From the NCBI GenBank assembly GCA_021808185.1, contig JAKBCB010000219.1, positions 1 through 6,534 of the forward strand: 6,534 nt of DNA. Reading direction: 5' to 3'. The notes beneath the pieces are model-generated. The model searched no databases. It saw only the letters and a program-made list of their open reading frames with translations, and was not told where the DNA came from. Each line of letters begins with the position of its first letter. Positions within the stretch are counted from its first letter, which is position 1. This document shows, in pieces, positions 1 through 6,082 of the stretch. This DNA is from Pseudomonadota bacterium (GTDB lineage Bacteria > Pseudomonadota > Alphaproteobacteria > Acetobacterales > Acetobacteraceae). The translations under genes were made by a program, and so were the position numbers.

Positions 1-353
1 GCCACCACCCGCCAGCCTTGCGGGAAGCGCACCCAGGTCTGCATCTGCCGCCCGACCTTGCCGGGCGCGCTCTCCCGCCGGAACAGCGTGCTGGCGGTGG
101 CGAAATCCCGCCCGAAGGTGGTGATCACCGTCCGCTCGGTGGTGCGCTCCAGCCCGACCGGCGAGCGCGCGGCGCGGAAGGCGGCGATCTCGGCAATGCC
201 GTACAGGTTCTCGCCGCCGCCATAGCGCAGCGTGCGCGGATCGGCCCAGAACAGCTCCGTCAGCGTGGCCACGTCGTTCGTGACCAGGGCGGTTTCGTAG
301 CGGGCGAAGGCGTCGGCGACCTCCGCCTTCACCTCGGGAATATCGATGTCCAT
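1..353 (-). CDS. hpxZ: HpxZ/AtzH-like protein (DUF3225, NTF2-like fold), 3' end cut by window edge
   Basis: The visible 117 codons start MDIDIPEVKAEVADAF and run to GWRVV at the left edge. They resemble the HpxZ/AtzH family (DUF3225), small NTF2/SnoaL-like proteins of about 125-130 aa, so only about ten C-terminal residues should be missing. Recognisable family stretches are LFWADPRTLRYGGGENLYG (about residues 34-52), EIAAFRAARS (55-64) and RQMQTWVRFPQGW (102-114). The start ATG shares one base with the TGA of the upstream amidase gene (TGATG), and a GGAGG ribosome site (358-362) sits 4 bases before it. Relatives are encoded next to oxalurate amidohydrolases in purine-nitrogen pathways (HpxZ) or next to 1-carboxybiuret hydrolase genes (AtzH). 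Their biochemical role is less certain than that of the amidase; an accessory or downstream hydrolytic function is likely. It is cytoplasmic: no signal peptide or membrane segment is seen. The family call is solid, the exact function is not. Confidence 0.82.
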   Translation of the reverse strand, partial: MDIDIPEVKAEVADAFARYETALVTNDVATLTELFWADPRTLRYGGGENLYGIAEIAAFRAARSPVGLERTTERTVITTFGRDFATASTLFRRESAPGKVGRQMQTWVRFPQGWRVV

Positions 354-1753
354 CAGTCCTCCAGTTTCGGGCGGGGGGCATGGGCCACGCCCATGCGCTC
401 AAGAGCGGCGGCGACACGCAGCGCCACGCTTTCCTGCCACGCCGCCGCGATCACCTGCACGCCGATGGGAAGCTGGCCGGGCCGCGCCACCGGCACCGCC
501 ACGACGGGCAGGCCCACGAACGAAATCGGCTGCGTGAACACCCCCATGTTCGGCCGCAGCGGCATCTCCTGGCCGTCGAGCACGAAGGTCTGTTGCCCGA
601 TCAGCGGCGCCGGGCAGGGGGTCGCCGGGGCCAGCAACACATCGACGCGCCCGAACACCTCGCGCATCCGCTCAGCGTACCAGCGGCGGAATCTTTGCGC
701 GCGGGCGACGAGGCTGGCCGGGATCAGCGCGCCGGCCAGCAGCCGGTCGCGCACCACCGGCTCGAAATCCTCCGCGCGCGTGCGCAGCCGGTCCAGGTGC
801 AGCGCCGCGCCCTCGCTCGCGGTGATGATGAAGGCCGCGGCACGGGCGCGGGCGGCCTCCGGCACCTCGATTACCTCCCGCGTGCCCAGCGCCTCGGCGC
901 AAGCGGCCAGGGCGGCCAGCGCCTCCGGCCCCGCGCCACGCCGGAAATAGCCGCCCGCGACGGCGATGCGCAGCCCGCCGACGCCCTCGGCCAGCGCGGC
1001 AAGGGCAGGCTCGGCGGCGCGATCCTGGCACGCCGGGTCGGCCGGGTCGGCGCCCTGCATCGCGTCGTAGGCGAGGGCCAGATCCTCCGTCGTGCGCGCC
1101 AGCGGGCCGAGATGGTCGAGGCTGGCGACAAACGGGAAGGTGCCGGCGCGCGACAGCCGGCCATAGGTGGGCTTCAGCCCGAACAGCCCGCACAGCGAGG
1201 CCGGCACACGAATGGAACCGTTGGTGTCCGAGCCGAGCGAGAGCGGCACCAGCCCGCCCGCCACGGCCCCGCCCGAGCCGCCGGAGGAGCCGCCGGTCAT
1301 GCGCGCGATGTCGTGCGGATTGCGGGAAGCGCCGTCGTGCACGTTCTCGCCGGTGAAATCGTAGGCGTATTCGCCCATGTTCAGCGCACCCACCAGCACC
1401 GCCCCGGCCGCCTCCAGCCGCGCGATCAGGGCGGCGTCCACCGCCGCGGCCGGTCGGTCGCGGTTGATGCGGCTGCCCGCGCGGGTCGGCAGCCCGGCGA
1501 TGTCGAACAGATTCTTGACCGCGAACGGCACGCCCGCGAGGGGGCCGGGGGAGGCGCCGCGCGCCACCCGCGCGTCCACCGCCGCCGCCCTGGCACGCGC
1601 CCGCGCGGCGGTGGTGTCGGTGAAGGCGTTCAGCACCGGGTTGTGCCGGGCGATGCGCGCCAGCGCCGCCTCCGTCACGGCACTGGCTGAGACGCGGCCC
1701 GCACCCACCGCGCCCGCAATCTCAGCGGCGGACGCCCAAGCGGAGGGCATCAT
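353..1753 (-). CDS. AtzE/HpxY-family amidohydrolase (amidase signature enzyme)
   Basis: This is a 466-aa amidase-signature hydrolase. The Ser-cisSer-Lys triad is visible: Lys80 in PFAVKNLFD, Ser156 in MTGGSSGGSGG and nucleophile Ser180 in SDTNGSIRVPA. The flanking stretch LCGLFGLKPTYGRLSRAG and the SLDHLGP...AYDAMQGADPADP region are typical of the AtzE/HpxY branch rather than of GatA. Family members hydrolyse small amides such as 1-carboxybiuret (AtzE) or probably oxalurate (HpxY), releasing nitrogen in the cytoplasm; the substrate here is unknown. The start is taken as the first codon of an ATGATG that overlaps the TGA of the small-subunit gene. The second ATG (1750) would give 465 aa. The reading frame stays open upstream to 2074, but that stretch runs antisense-free through the small-subunit gene in another frame and has no amidase similarity, so it is not used. 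No clear ribosome site precedes the start, which suggests coupling to the upstream gene. The length matches the family and no truncation or missing catalytic residue is seen. An indoleacetamide-type or other general amidase is a less likely alternative, because both neighbours match AtzE-type clusters. Confidence 0.92.
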   Translation of the reverse strand: MMPSAWASAAEIAGAVGAGRVSASAVTEAALARIARHNPVLNAFTDTTAARARARAAAVDARVARGASPGPLAGVPFAVKNLFDIAGLPTRAGSRINRDRPAAAVDAALIARLEAAGAVLVGALNMGEYAYDFTGENVHDGASRNPHDIARMTGGSSGGSGGAVAGGLVPLSLGSDTNGSIRVPASLCGLFGLKPTYGRLSRAGTFPFVASLDHLGPLARTTEDLALAYDAMQGADPADPACQDRAAEPALAALAEGVGGLRIAVAGGYFRRGAGPEALAALAACAEALGTREVIEVPEAARARAAAFIITASEGAALHLDRLRTRAEDFEPVVRDRLLAGALIPASLVARAQRFRRWYAERMREVFGRVDVLLAPATPCPAPLIGQQTFVLDGQEMPLRPNMGVFTQPISFVGLPVVAVPVARPGQLPIGVQVIAAAWQESVALRVAAALERMGVAHAPRPKLED

Positions 1754-1944
1754 GCCACGAATACCGGCGCGGGTTCGGCCTCGTCCGGCAGCGGATACGA
1801 GTCCACCAGCGCGCCCAGCGTCAGCGATACGCGCAGATTGGCCCGCACCCCCGCCCGCCAGGCGTCTTTGAGCGGCAAGCCCAGCAGCTGCGCGCCGGCC
1901 CCGGCGAAAGCATCGAGGTCGGCATCCGTCATCTCGTCCGGCAT
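1750..1944 (-). CDS. AtzG/HpxX-like small subunit of AtzE-type amidase (DUF4089)
   Basis: This 64-aa protein, with ends MPDEMTDADLDAFAGAGAQL and PLPDEAEPAPVFVA, looks like the DUF4089 small proteins HpxX and AtzG. In the AtzEG complex the small partner resembles GatC and is needed for a stable, soluble amidase. The central LLGLPLKDAWRAGVRANLRV stretch (about 20-39) looks helical and matches the family style. An in-frame TGA lies directly before the ATG, so the start cannot lie further upstream. A GGAG ribosome site (1952-1955 on this strand) stands 7 bases before the ATG. The gene ends in ATGATG, shared with the amidase start, which argues for a stoichiometric complex. As first gene of the operon it should be transcribed from the 1945-2094 intergenic region, where a sigma-54-like element is present. 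Identification rests on a short sequence plus strong context. Confidence 0.85.
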   Translation of the reverse strand: MPDEMTDADLDAFAGAGAQLLGLPLKDAWRAGVRANLRVSLTLGALVDSYPLPDEAEPAPVFVA

Positions 1945-1975
1945 TCAACCACTCCGTATCGACGGCGCTGCGGTA

Positions 1976-1991
1976 AGCACGGCGCGTGCCG
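1976..1991 (-). promoter_or_regulatory. candidate sigma-54 (RpoN) promoter for the amidase operon
   Basis: Read on the minus strand, this site is CGGCACG-CGCC-GTGCT. The sigma-54 consensus is TGGCACG-N4-TTGC(A/T), so 10 of 12 defined positions match, and the essential GG (1990-1989) and GC (1978-1977) are separated by exactly ten bases. Transcription would start about 12 bases past the GC, near 1965. That gives a leader of about 20 bases containing the GGAG site of the small-subunit gene. Nitrogen control of amidase/ureide genes through sigma-54 and NtrC is biologically reasonable. I saw no clear NtrC enhancer sites, and a 16-base match in GC-rich DNA can arise by chance. Confidence 0.42.
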
Positions 1992-2043
1992 CCGGTGCCT
2001 ATGAAATCCCTATACGCCCGCGCGCCGCGCACAATCGATTTCC

Positions 2044-2049
2044 TATCAT
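2044..2049 (+). promoter_or_regulatory. candidate -10 element of the kdp promoter
   Basis: TATCAT matches the sigma-70 -10 consensus at five of six positions. It lies in the only AT-rich patch of the intergenic region, next to the 8-base palindrome AATCGATT (2033-2040). A start near 2056 would give a leader of about 40 bases before the first small gene. No -35 hexamer is present at the right spacing (the sequence there is GC-only). This would fit an activator-dependent promoter, such as KdpE-driven kdp promoters, but also fits a chance match. No KdpE operator was recognised. Confidence 0.25.
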
Positions 2050-2094
2050 CTCGGCGCGATCCTCTGACGGCCACAAGGCAACCCGGAGAGGATC

Positions 2095-2178
2095 ATGCTC
2101 GACATCGTATTCGTGGCCCTGGGCCTCGGCTGGCTCGCGCTCTGCGTGGGCTATGCCGCCCTGTGCGACCGGCTGTGA
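2095..2178 (+). CDS. 27-aa single-span membrane small protein leading the kdp operon
   Basis: This short gene encodes MLDIVFVALGLGWLALCVGY followed by AALCDRL. Almost the whole chain (about residues 4-23) is hydrophobic and can form one membrane helix, ending in a short charged tail (CDRL). A strong GGAGAGG ribosome site (2085-2091) precedes the ATG at normal spacing. The stop is 7 bases before the kdpF ATG, and the kdpF ribosome site GAGG (2177-2180) overlaps this stop codon, so translation of the two is probably coupled. From memory, similar tiny reading frames occur ahead of kdpF in other proteobacteria, usually unannotated; I cannot verify this here. By position and topology it may be an extra single-helix component or stabiliser of the Kdp complex, or a leader peptide that sets kdpF translation. 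Its function is not known to me. Confidence 0.68.
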   Translation: MLDIVFVALGLGWLALCVGYAALCDRL

Positions 2179-2185
2179 GGCGGCC

Positions 2186-2275
2186 ATGCTCATCGACATC
2201 GTCCTTGGCGGCCTCGTGGTCGTCGTTCTGCTTGTCTATCTCACCCTGGCACTTGTCAGGCCAGAGCGGTTCTGA
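2186..2275 (+). CDS. kdpF: KdpF, small subunit of K+-transporting ATPase
   Basis: A 29-aa protein starting MLIDIVLGGLVVVVLLVYLT and ending LALVRPERF. The length equals that of E. coli KdpF, and the single hydrophobic helix followed by an RPE(R/K)F-like tail is the typical pattern. KdpF sits in the inner membrane against KdpA and stabilises the KdpFABC complex; it is not catalytic. The ATG is preceded by GAGG (2177-2180), 5 bases away. The gene lies 7 bases after the 27-aa small gene and 9 bases before kdpA, consistent with a single transcript. Identification is firm because of sequence, size and position directly before kdpA. Confidence 0.92.
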   Translation: MLIDIVLGGLVVVVLLVYLTLALVRPERF

Positions 2276-2284
2276 AGGCGCGAC

Positions 2285-3994
2285 ATGACCCCCAATGGCT
2301 GGATTCAGATCGCGGTCTTTCTCGCAATCGTCGTAGCGCTGACGCGCCCGCTCGGCGGCTTCCTCATGCGCGTGGCCGAAGGCGAGCGGCATTTGCTGAC
2401 TCCCGTGCTCGGCTGGCTCGAAACCGGGTTCTACAAGGTCGCGGGGATCGACCCCCGGCAAGACCAATCCTGGCTGACCTACGCCACCGGAATGCTGATC
2501 TTCAAGGCCGGTGGCTTCCTGCTGTTGTACGCGGTGCTGCGGTTGCAGACCGTGCTGCCGCTGAACCCGGCGGGGCAGGGCGCGATCACACCGGACCTTG
2601 CGTTCAACACCTCGGCGAGCTTCCTGACCAACACAAACTGGCAGTCCTATGGCGGCGAGACGACGATGTCGCTGCTGTCGCAGATGTTCGGCCTGACGGT
2701 ACAGAATTTTCTGTCCGCCGCCGCCGGCATCGCGGTCGCGGTCGCTGTGATCCGCGGCTTCGCGCGGCGCAGCGCGCGCGGCATCGGCAATTTCTGGGCC
2801 GACCTGACGCGCATCACGATCTATGTCCTGCTGCCGATCTCCGTCATCGGCGCGATGGTGGGCGTCTGGCAGGGCATCCCTCAAACCTTGGCCGCGTCGG
2901 TCGAGGCGACGACGCTGGAGGGCGCGAAGCAGGTCATCTCGCTCGGCCCCGTTGCCTCGCAGGAGGCGATCAAGATTCTCGGCACCAACGGCGGCGGATT
3001 CTTCAACGCAAACTCCGCGCATCCGTTCGAGAACCCGACGGTGCTGATCAATATGCTGCAATGCGTCGCGATCTTCGCGCTGGGCGGTGCGCTGACCAAC
3101 ACGTTCGGCCGCATGGTGCGCGACGAGCGACAGGGTTGGGCGGTGTTTGCCGCCATGGCGCTGCTGTTCGTCGTCGGTGTCGGGATTCTCTACTGGTCGG
3201 AAAGCCACGCGAACCCGGCGTTTGCCTCGCTCGGTGTCGATCCGTCGCTCGGCAACATGGAGGGAAAGGAGGTCCGGTTCGGCATCGCGCAGACGGCGAT
3301 CTTCTCGACCGCGACCACGGATGCCTCGTGCGGCGCGGTGGATGCGATGCACGAGAGCTTCCTGCCGCTCGGTGGCGCGGTGCCGTTGGTCAACATCATG
3401 CTTGGCGAGATCATATTCGGCGGTGTCGGCTCCGGCCTTTACGGCTTCCTGCTGTTCGCCATCGTCGCGGTGTTCGTGGCCGGCCTGATGGTGGGGCGCA
3501 CGCCGGAATATCTCGGCAAGAAGATCGAGGCGCGGGAAGTCAAGCTGACCATGCTGGCGATCCTGGTGCTGCCGCTGGTGATGCTCGGCTTCACGGCGCT
3601 CGCCGTGGTCCTGCCCGGGCCGCTCGCGGCGATCTCCGCCGCCGGGCCGCACGGATTTACCGAGGCGCTGTATGCCTATGTCTCGGGTGCCGGCAACAAC
3701 GGCAGCGCGTTCGCGGGGTTGTCCGCCAACTCGCCGTTCTGGAACACCACGCTGGGCATCGACATGATCGTCGGCCGCTTCTTCGTGATGATCCCGGCAC
3801 TCGCCATCGCCGGCGCGCTGGCGGCGAAAAAGACGGTGCCGCCGTCCGCCGGCACGTTTCCCACGCACGGGGCGATGTTCGTCGGACTCGTCGTCGGCGT
3901 CATCATCATCGTCGGCGGGCTGACGTTCTTTCCGGCGGTGGCGCTCGGCCCGATCGTCGAGCACTTCGCCATGAACGCCGGCACGTTGTACTAG
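2285..3994 (+). CDS. kdpA: KdpA, K+-binding and channel-like subunit of Kdp ATPase
   Basis: A 569-aa polytopic inner-membrane protein of the superfamily of K+ transporters; E. coli KdpA has 557 aa. It selects K+ and passes it through an internal tunnel to KdpB. All four pore loops are visible: TNTNWQSYGGE (115-125), LGTNGGGFFNANSAHPFENP (232-251), TDASCGAVDAMHESF (345-359) and SGAGNNGSAFAGLSANSPFW (467-486). The filter glycines equivalent to E. coli G232, G345 and G468 are G236, G350 and G473, and the glutamine equivalent to Q116 is Q120, all conserved. The cytoplasmic MVGRTPEYLGKKI segment (402-414) is also typical. The hydrophobic profile is consistent with about ten membrane segments. GAAGG (2274-2278), 6 bases before the ATG, overlaps the kdpF stop and supports the start. 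The gene is intact, with normal composition and no frameshift. Confidence 0.98.
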   Translation: MTPNGWIQIAVFLAIVVALTRPLGGFLMRVAEGERHLLTPVLGWLETGFYKVAGIDPRQDQSWLTYATGMLIFKAGGFLLLYAVLRLQTVLPLNPAGQGAITPDLAFNTSASFLTNTNWQSYGGETTMSLLSQMFGLTVQNFLSAAAGIAVAVAVIRGFARRSARGIGNFWADLTRITIYVLLPISVIGAMVGVWQGIPQTLAASVEATTLEGAKQVISLGPVASQEAIKILGTNGGGFFNANSAHPFENPTVLINMLQCVAIFALGGALTNTFGRMVRDERQGWAVFAAMALLFVVGVGILYWSESHANPAFASLGVDPSLGNMEGKEVRFGIAQTAIFSTATTDASCGAVDAMHESFLPLGGAVPLVNIMLGEIIFGGVGSGLYGFLLFAIVAVFVAGLMVGRTPEYLGKKIEAREVKLTMLAILVLPLVMLGFTALAVVLPGPLAAISAAGPHGFTEALYAYVSGAGNNGSAFAGLSANSPFWNTTLGIDMIVGRFFVMIPALAIAGALAAKKTVPPSAGTFPTHGAMFVGLVVGVIIIVGGLTFFPAVALGPIVEHFAMNAGTLY

Positions 3995-4004
3995 GGCCAG
4001 ACAC

Positions 4005-6071
4005 ATGGACACCATGACCAATCTCGCGCCTGCTCGCGGCACGCGCACCGCCTCAACCATGCTCGATCCGACGATCCTGTGGCCGGCGGTGGGGCAATCC
4101 TTCGTCAAGCTCGATCCGCGAAAGCTGTGGCGCAGCCCGGTGATGTTCGTCGTCGCCATCGTCTCGACGCTGACCACCGTGCTGTTCCTCCGCGATCTCG
4201 CCGTCGGTGCCTCCGGCATCGGCTTTGCGTTGCAGATCAATGTCTGGCTCTGGTTCACCGTGCTGTTCGCCAACTTCGCCGAGGCCGTCGCCGAAGGGCG
4301 CGGCAAGGCGCAGGCCGCCAGTCTGCGGCGCGCCAAGACCGAGACGATGGCGAATCTGCTTACCCCCTCGGGCACCATCGAGATCGTCGCCGGCACCGCG
4401 CTGCGCGCCGGTGACATCGTGATCGTCGCAGCCGGGGAGATCATCCCCGGCGACGGCGAGGTGATCGAGGGTGTCGCCTCGGTGAACGAGGCCGCGATCA
4501 CCGGCGAGTCCGCGCCCGTCATTCGCGAGGCCGGCGGCGACCGCTCCGCCGTGACCGGCGGCACGCAGGTGATGTCCGACTCGATCAAGGTGCGCATCAC
4601 CGCCAACCCGGGTTCCACTTTCCTCGACCGCATGATCGCGCTCGTCGAAGGTGCCGCCCGGCAGAAGACGCCGAACGAGATCGCGCTGAACATCCTGCTG
4701 GCCGGCATGACGCTGATCTTCGTGTTCGCGGTTGCCACCATTCCGAGTTTCGCCGCCTATGCCGGCGGTTCCGTGTCCGTGCTGATCCTGGTCGCGCTGT
4801 TCGTGACGCTGATCCCGACGACCATCGGCGCGCTGCTGTCCGCCATCGGCATCGCCGGCATGGATCGCCTCGTTCGCTTCAACGTGCTGGCGATGTCCGG
4901 CCGCGCGGTGGAGGCGGCGGGCGATGTCGATACGCTGCTGCTCGACAAGACCGGCACCATCACCATCGGCAACCGCCAGGCCGCCGAATTTTTGCCGCTG
5001 CCGGGTGTGGCCGACCGCGATCTGGCGGACGCGGCGCAGCTCGCCTCGCTGTCGGACGAAACGCCGGAGGGGCGCTCCATCGTCGTGCTGGCGAAGGATC
5101 AGTACGGCATGCGCGGCCGCGACATGGCGGCGCTGAACGCCCACTTCATCCCGTTCAGCGCGCAGACGCGCATGAGCGGCGTGGACGTGGAAGGCCGCGG
5201 CATCCGCAAGGGCGCGGTCGAAGCGGTGCTCGCCTATGTCGGCGGCGGTGGCCCGCAGGAACGCGAGATCCGCGCGCTGTCCGACCGCATCGCCAAGTCC
5301 GGCGGCACGCCGCTCGCGGTGTGCGAGGGCAAGCGGCTGCTCGGCGTCATCCACCTCAAGGACGTGGTCAAGGGCGGCATCAAGGAGCGTTTCGCCGAGT
5401 TGCGGCGCATGGGCATCCGCACGGTGATGATCACCGGCGACAACGCGCTGACCGCCGCCGCCATCGCTGCCGAGTCGGGCGTGGACGATTTTCTCGCGCA
5501 GGCGACGCCGGAGGCCAAGCTCGCCCTCATCCGGCAGGAACAGGCGCTGGGAAAGCTGGTCGCCATGTGCGGCGACGGCACCAACGACGCGCCGGCGCTG
5601 GCACAGGCCGATGTCGGTGTTGCGATGAACACCGGCACCGTCGCCGCGCGCGAGGCCGGCAACATGGTGGATCTGGACAGCGACCCCACCAAGCTGATCG
5701 AGATCGTCGAGATCGGCAAACAGCTTCTGATGACCCGCGGCGCGCTGACCACGTTTTCCATCGCCAACGACGTGGCCAAGTACTTCGCCATCATCCCGGC
5801 GGCGTTCGTGGCCTTCTACCCGCAGCTCGGCGCGTTGAATGTCATGCATCTGGCGAGCCCGCAAAGCGCCATCCTGTCCGCCATCATCTTCAACGCGCTG
5901 ATTATCGTCGCCTTGATCCCGCTGGCGCTGCGGGGTGTCGCATACCGCCCGATCGGCGCGGGCGCGCTGCTCGGCCGCAACCTGTTGGTGTACGGCCTGG
6001 GCGGTATCGCCGTGCCCTTCGTCGGCATCAAGGCCATCGACCTGATCGTCACCGCCATCGGCCTCGCGTAA
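4005..6071 (+). CDS. kdpB: KdpB, P-type ATPase catalytic subunit of Kdp
   Basis: A 688-aa P-type ATPase (E. coli KdpB has 682 aa) that hydrolyses ATP and drives K+ import together with KdpA. Visible motifs in order: FANFAEAVAEGRGKAQA (88-104); actuator-domain TGES (166-169); membrane PTTIG (271-275); phosphorylation site DKTGT with Asp314; nucleotide-binding FIPFSAQTRMSG (381-392, Phe384) and RKGA (Lys402); TGDN (477-480); GDGTNDAP hinge (523-530); and SIANDVAKYF (585-594), with Asp589 and Lys592 matching the E. coli D583/K586 pair. Ser169 matches Ser162 of E. coli, whose phosphorylation inhibits the pump, so the same control is possible. The start follows the kdpA stop by 10 bases, with AGGG (3993-3996) 8 bases upstream; ATG 4014 is a minor alternative. 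The gene is complete and intact. Confidence 0.98.
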   Translation: MDTMTNLAPARGTRTASTMLDPTILWPAVGQSFVKLDPRKLWRSPVMFVVAIVSTLTTVLFLRDLAVGASGIGFALQINVWLWFTVLFANFAEAVAEGRGKAQAASLRRAKTETMANLLTPSGTIEIVAGTALRAGDIVIVAAGEIIPGDGEVIEGVASVNEAAITGESAPVIREAGGDRSAVTGGTQVMSDSIKVRITANPGSTFLDRMIALVEGAARQKTPNEIALNILLAGMTLIFVFAVATIPSFAAYAGGSVSVLILVALFVTLIPTTIGALLSAIGIAGMDRLVRFNVLAMSGRAVEAAGDVDTLLLDKTGTITIGNRQAAEFLPLPGVADRDLADAAQLASLSDETPEGRSIVVLAKDQYGMRGRDMAALNAHFIPFSAQTRMSGVDVEGRGIRKGAVEAVLAYVGGGGPQEREIRALSDRIAKSGGTPLAVCEGKRLLGVIHLKDVVKGGIKERFAELRRMGIRTVMITGDNALTAAAIAAESGVDDFLAQATPEAKLALIRQEQALGKLVAMCGDGTNDAPALAQADVGVAMNTGTVAAREAGNMVDLDSDPTKLIEIVEIGKQLLMTRGALTTFSIANDVAKYFAIIPAAFVAFYPQLGALNVMHLASPQSAILSAIIFNALIIVALIPLALRGVAYRPIGAGALLGRNLLVYGLGGIAVPFVGIKAIDLIVTAIGLA

Positions 6072-6082
6072 GGATCGCAGCC

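Noticed and set aside
18..1690. Two long plus-strand open frames (18-950 and 380-1690) opposite the amidase and hpxZ genes
   Set aside because: Their products are Arg/Ala-rich without motifs, while the opposite strand encodes a catalytic-triad amidase and conserved partners.
1977..1989. Inverted repeat GCACG-GCG-CGTGC as a possible repressor operator
   Set aside because: The symmetry is fully contained in the candidate sigma-54 element, and the arms are only five bases. No separate operator is needed to explain it.
1985..1999. A second GG/GC pair one register upstream on the minus strand, resembling a sigma-54 site
   Set aside because: The GG-to-GC spacing is nine instead of ten bases and the TT of the -12 box is missing.
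2011..2016. TATACG as a -10 box for the kdp promoter
   Set aside because: It matches only four of six positions and has no -35-like sequence upstream; the TATCAT site closer to the gene is better.
1754..2074. N-terminal extension of the amidase by 107 codons to an upstream ATG
   Set aside because: The extension would overlap all of the small-subunit gene and most of the intergenic region, carries no amidase similarity, and makes the protein too long for the AtzE family.
2093..4741. A very long open frame (882 codons) on the minus strand opposite the small gene, kdpF, kdpA and the start of kdpB
   Set aside because: The translation is low-complexity and rich in Arg, His, Asp and Gln, with no recognisable domain, and it sits opposite genes of certain identity. 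Long antisense frames are expected in GC-rich DNA with strong codon bias.
4053..5864. A 603-codon open frame on the minus strand opposite kdpB
   Set aside because: Same reasoning: Gly/His/Asp/Arg-rich shadow of the kdpB codon pattern, without domain motifs or a supporting ribosome site.
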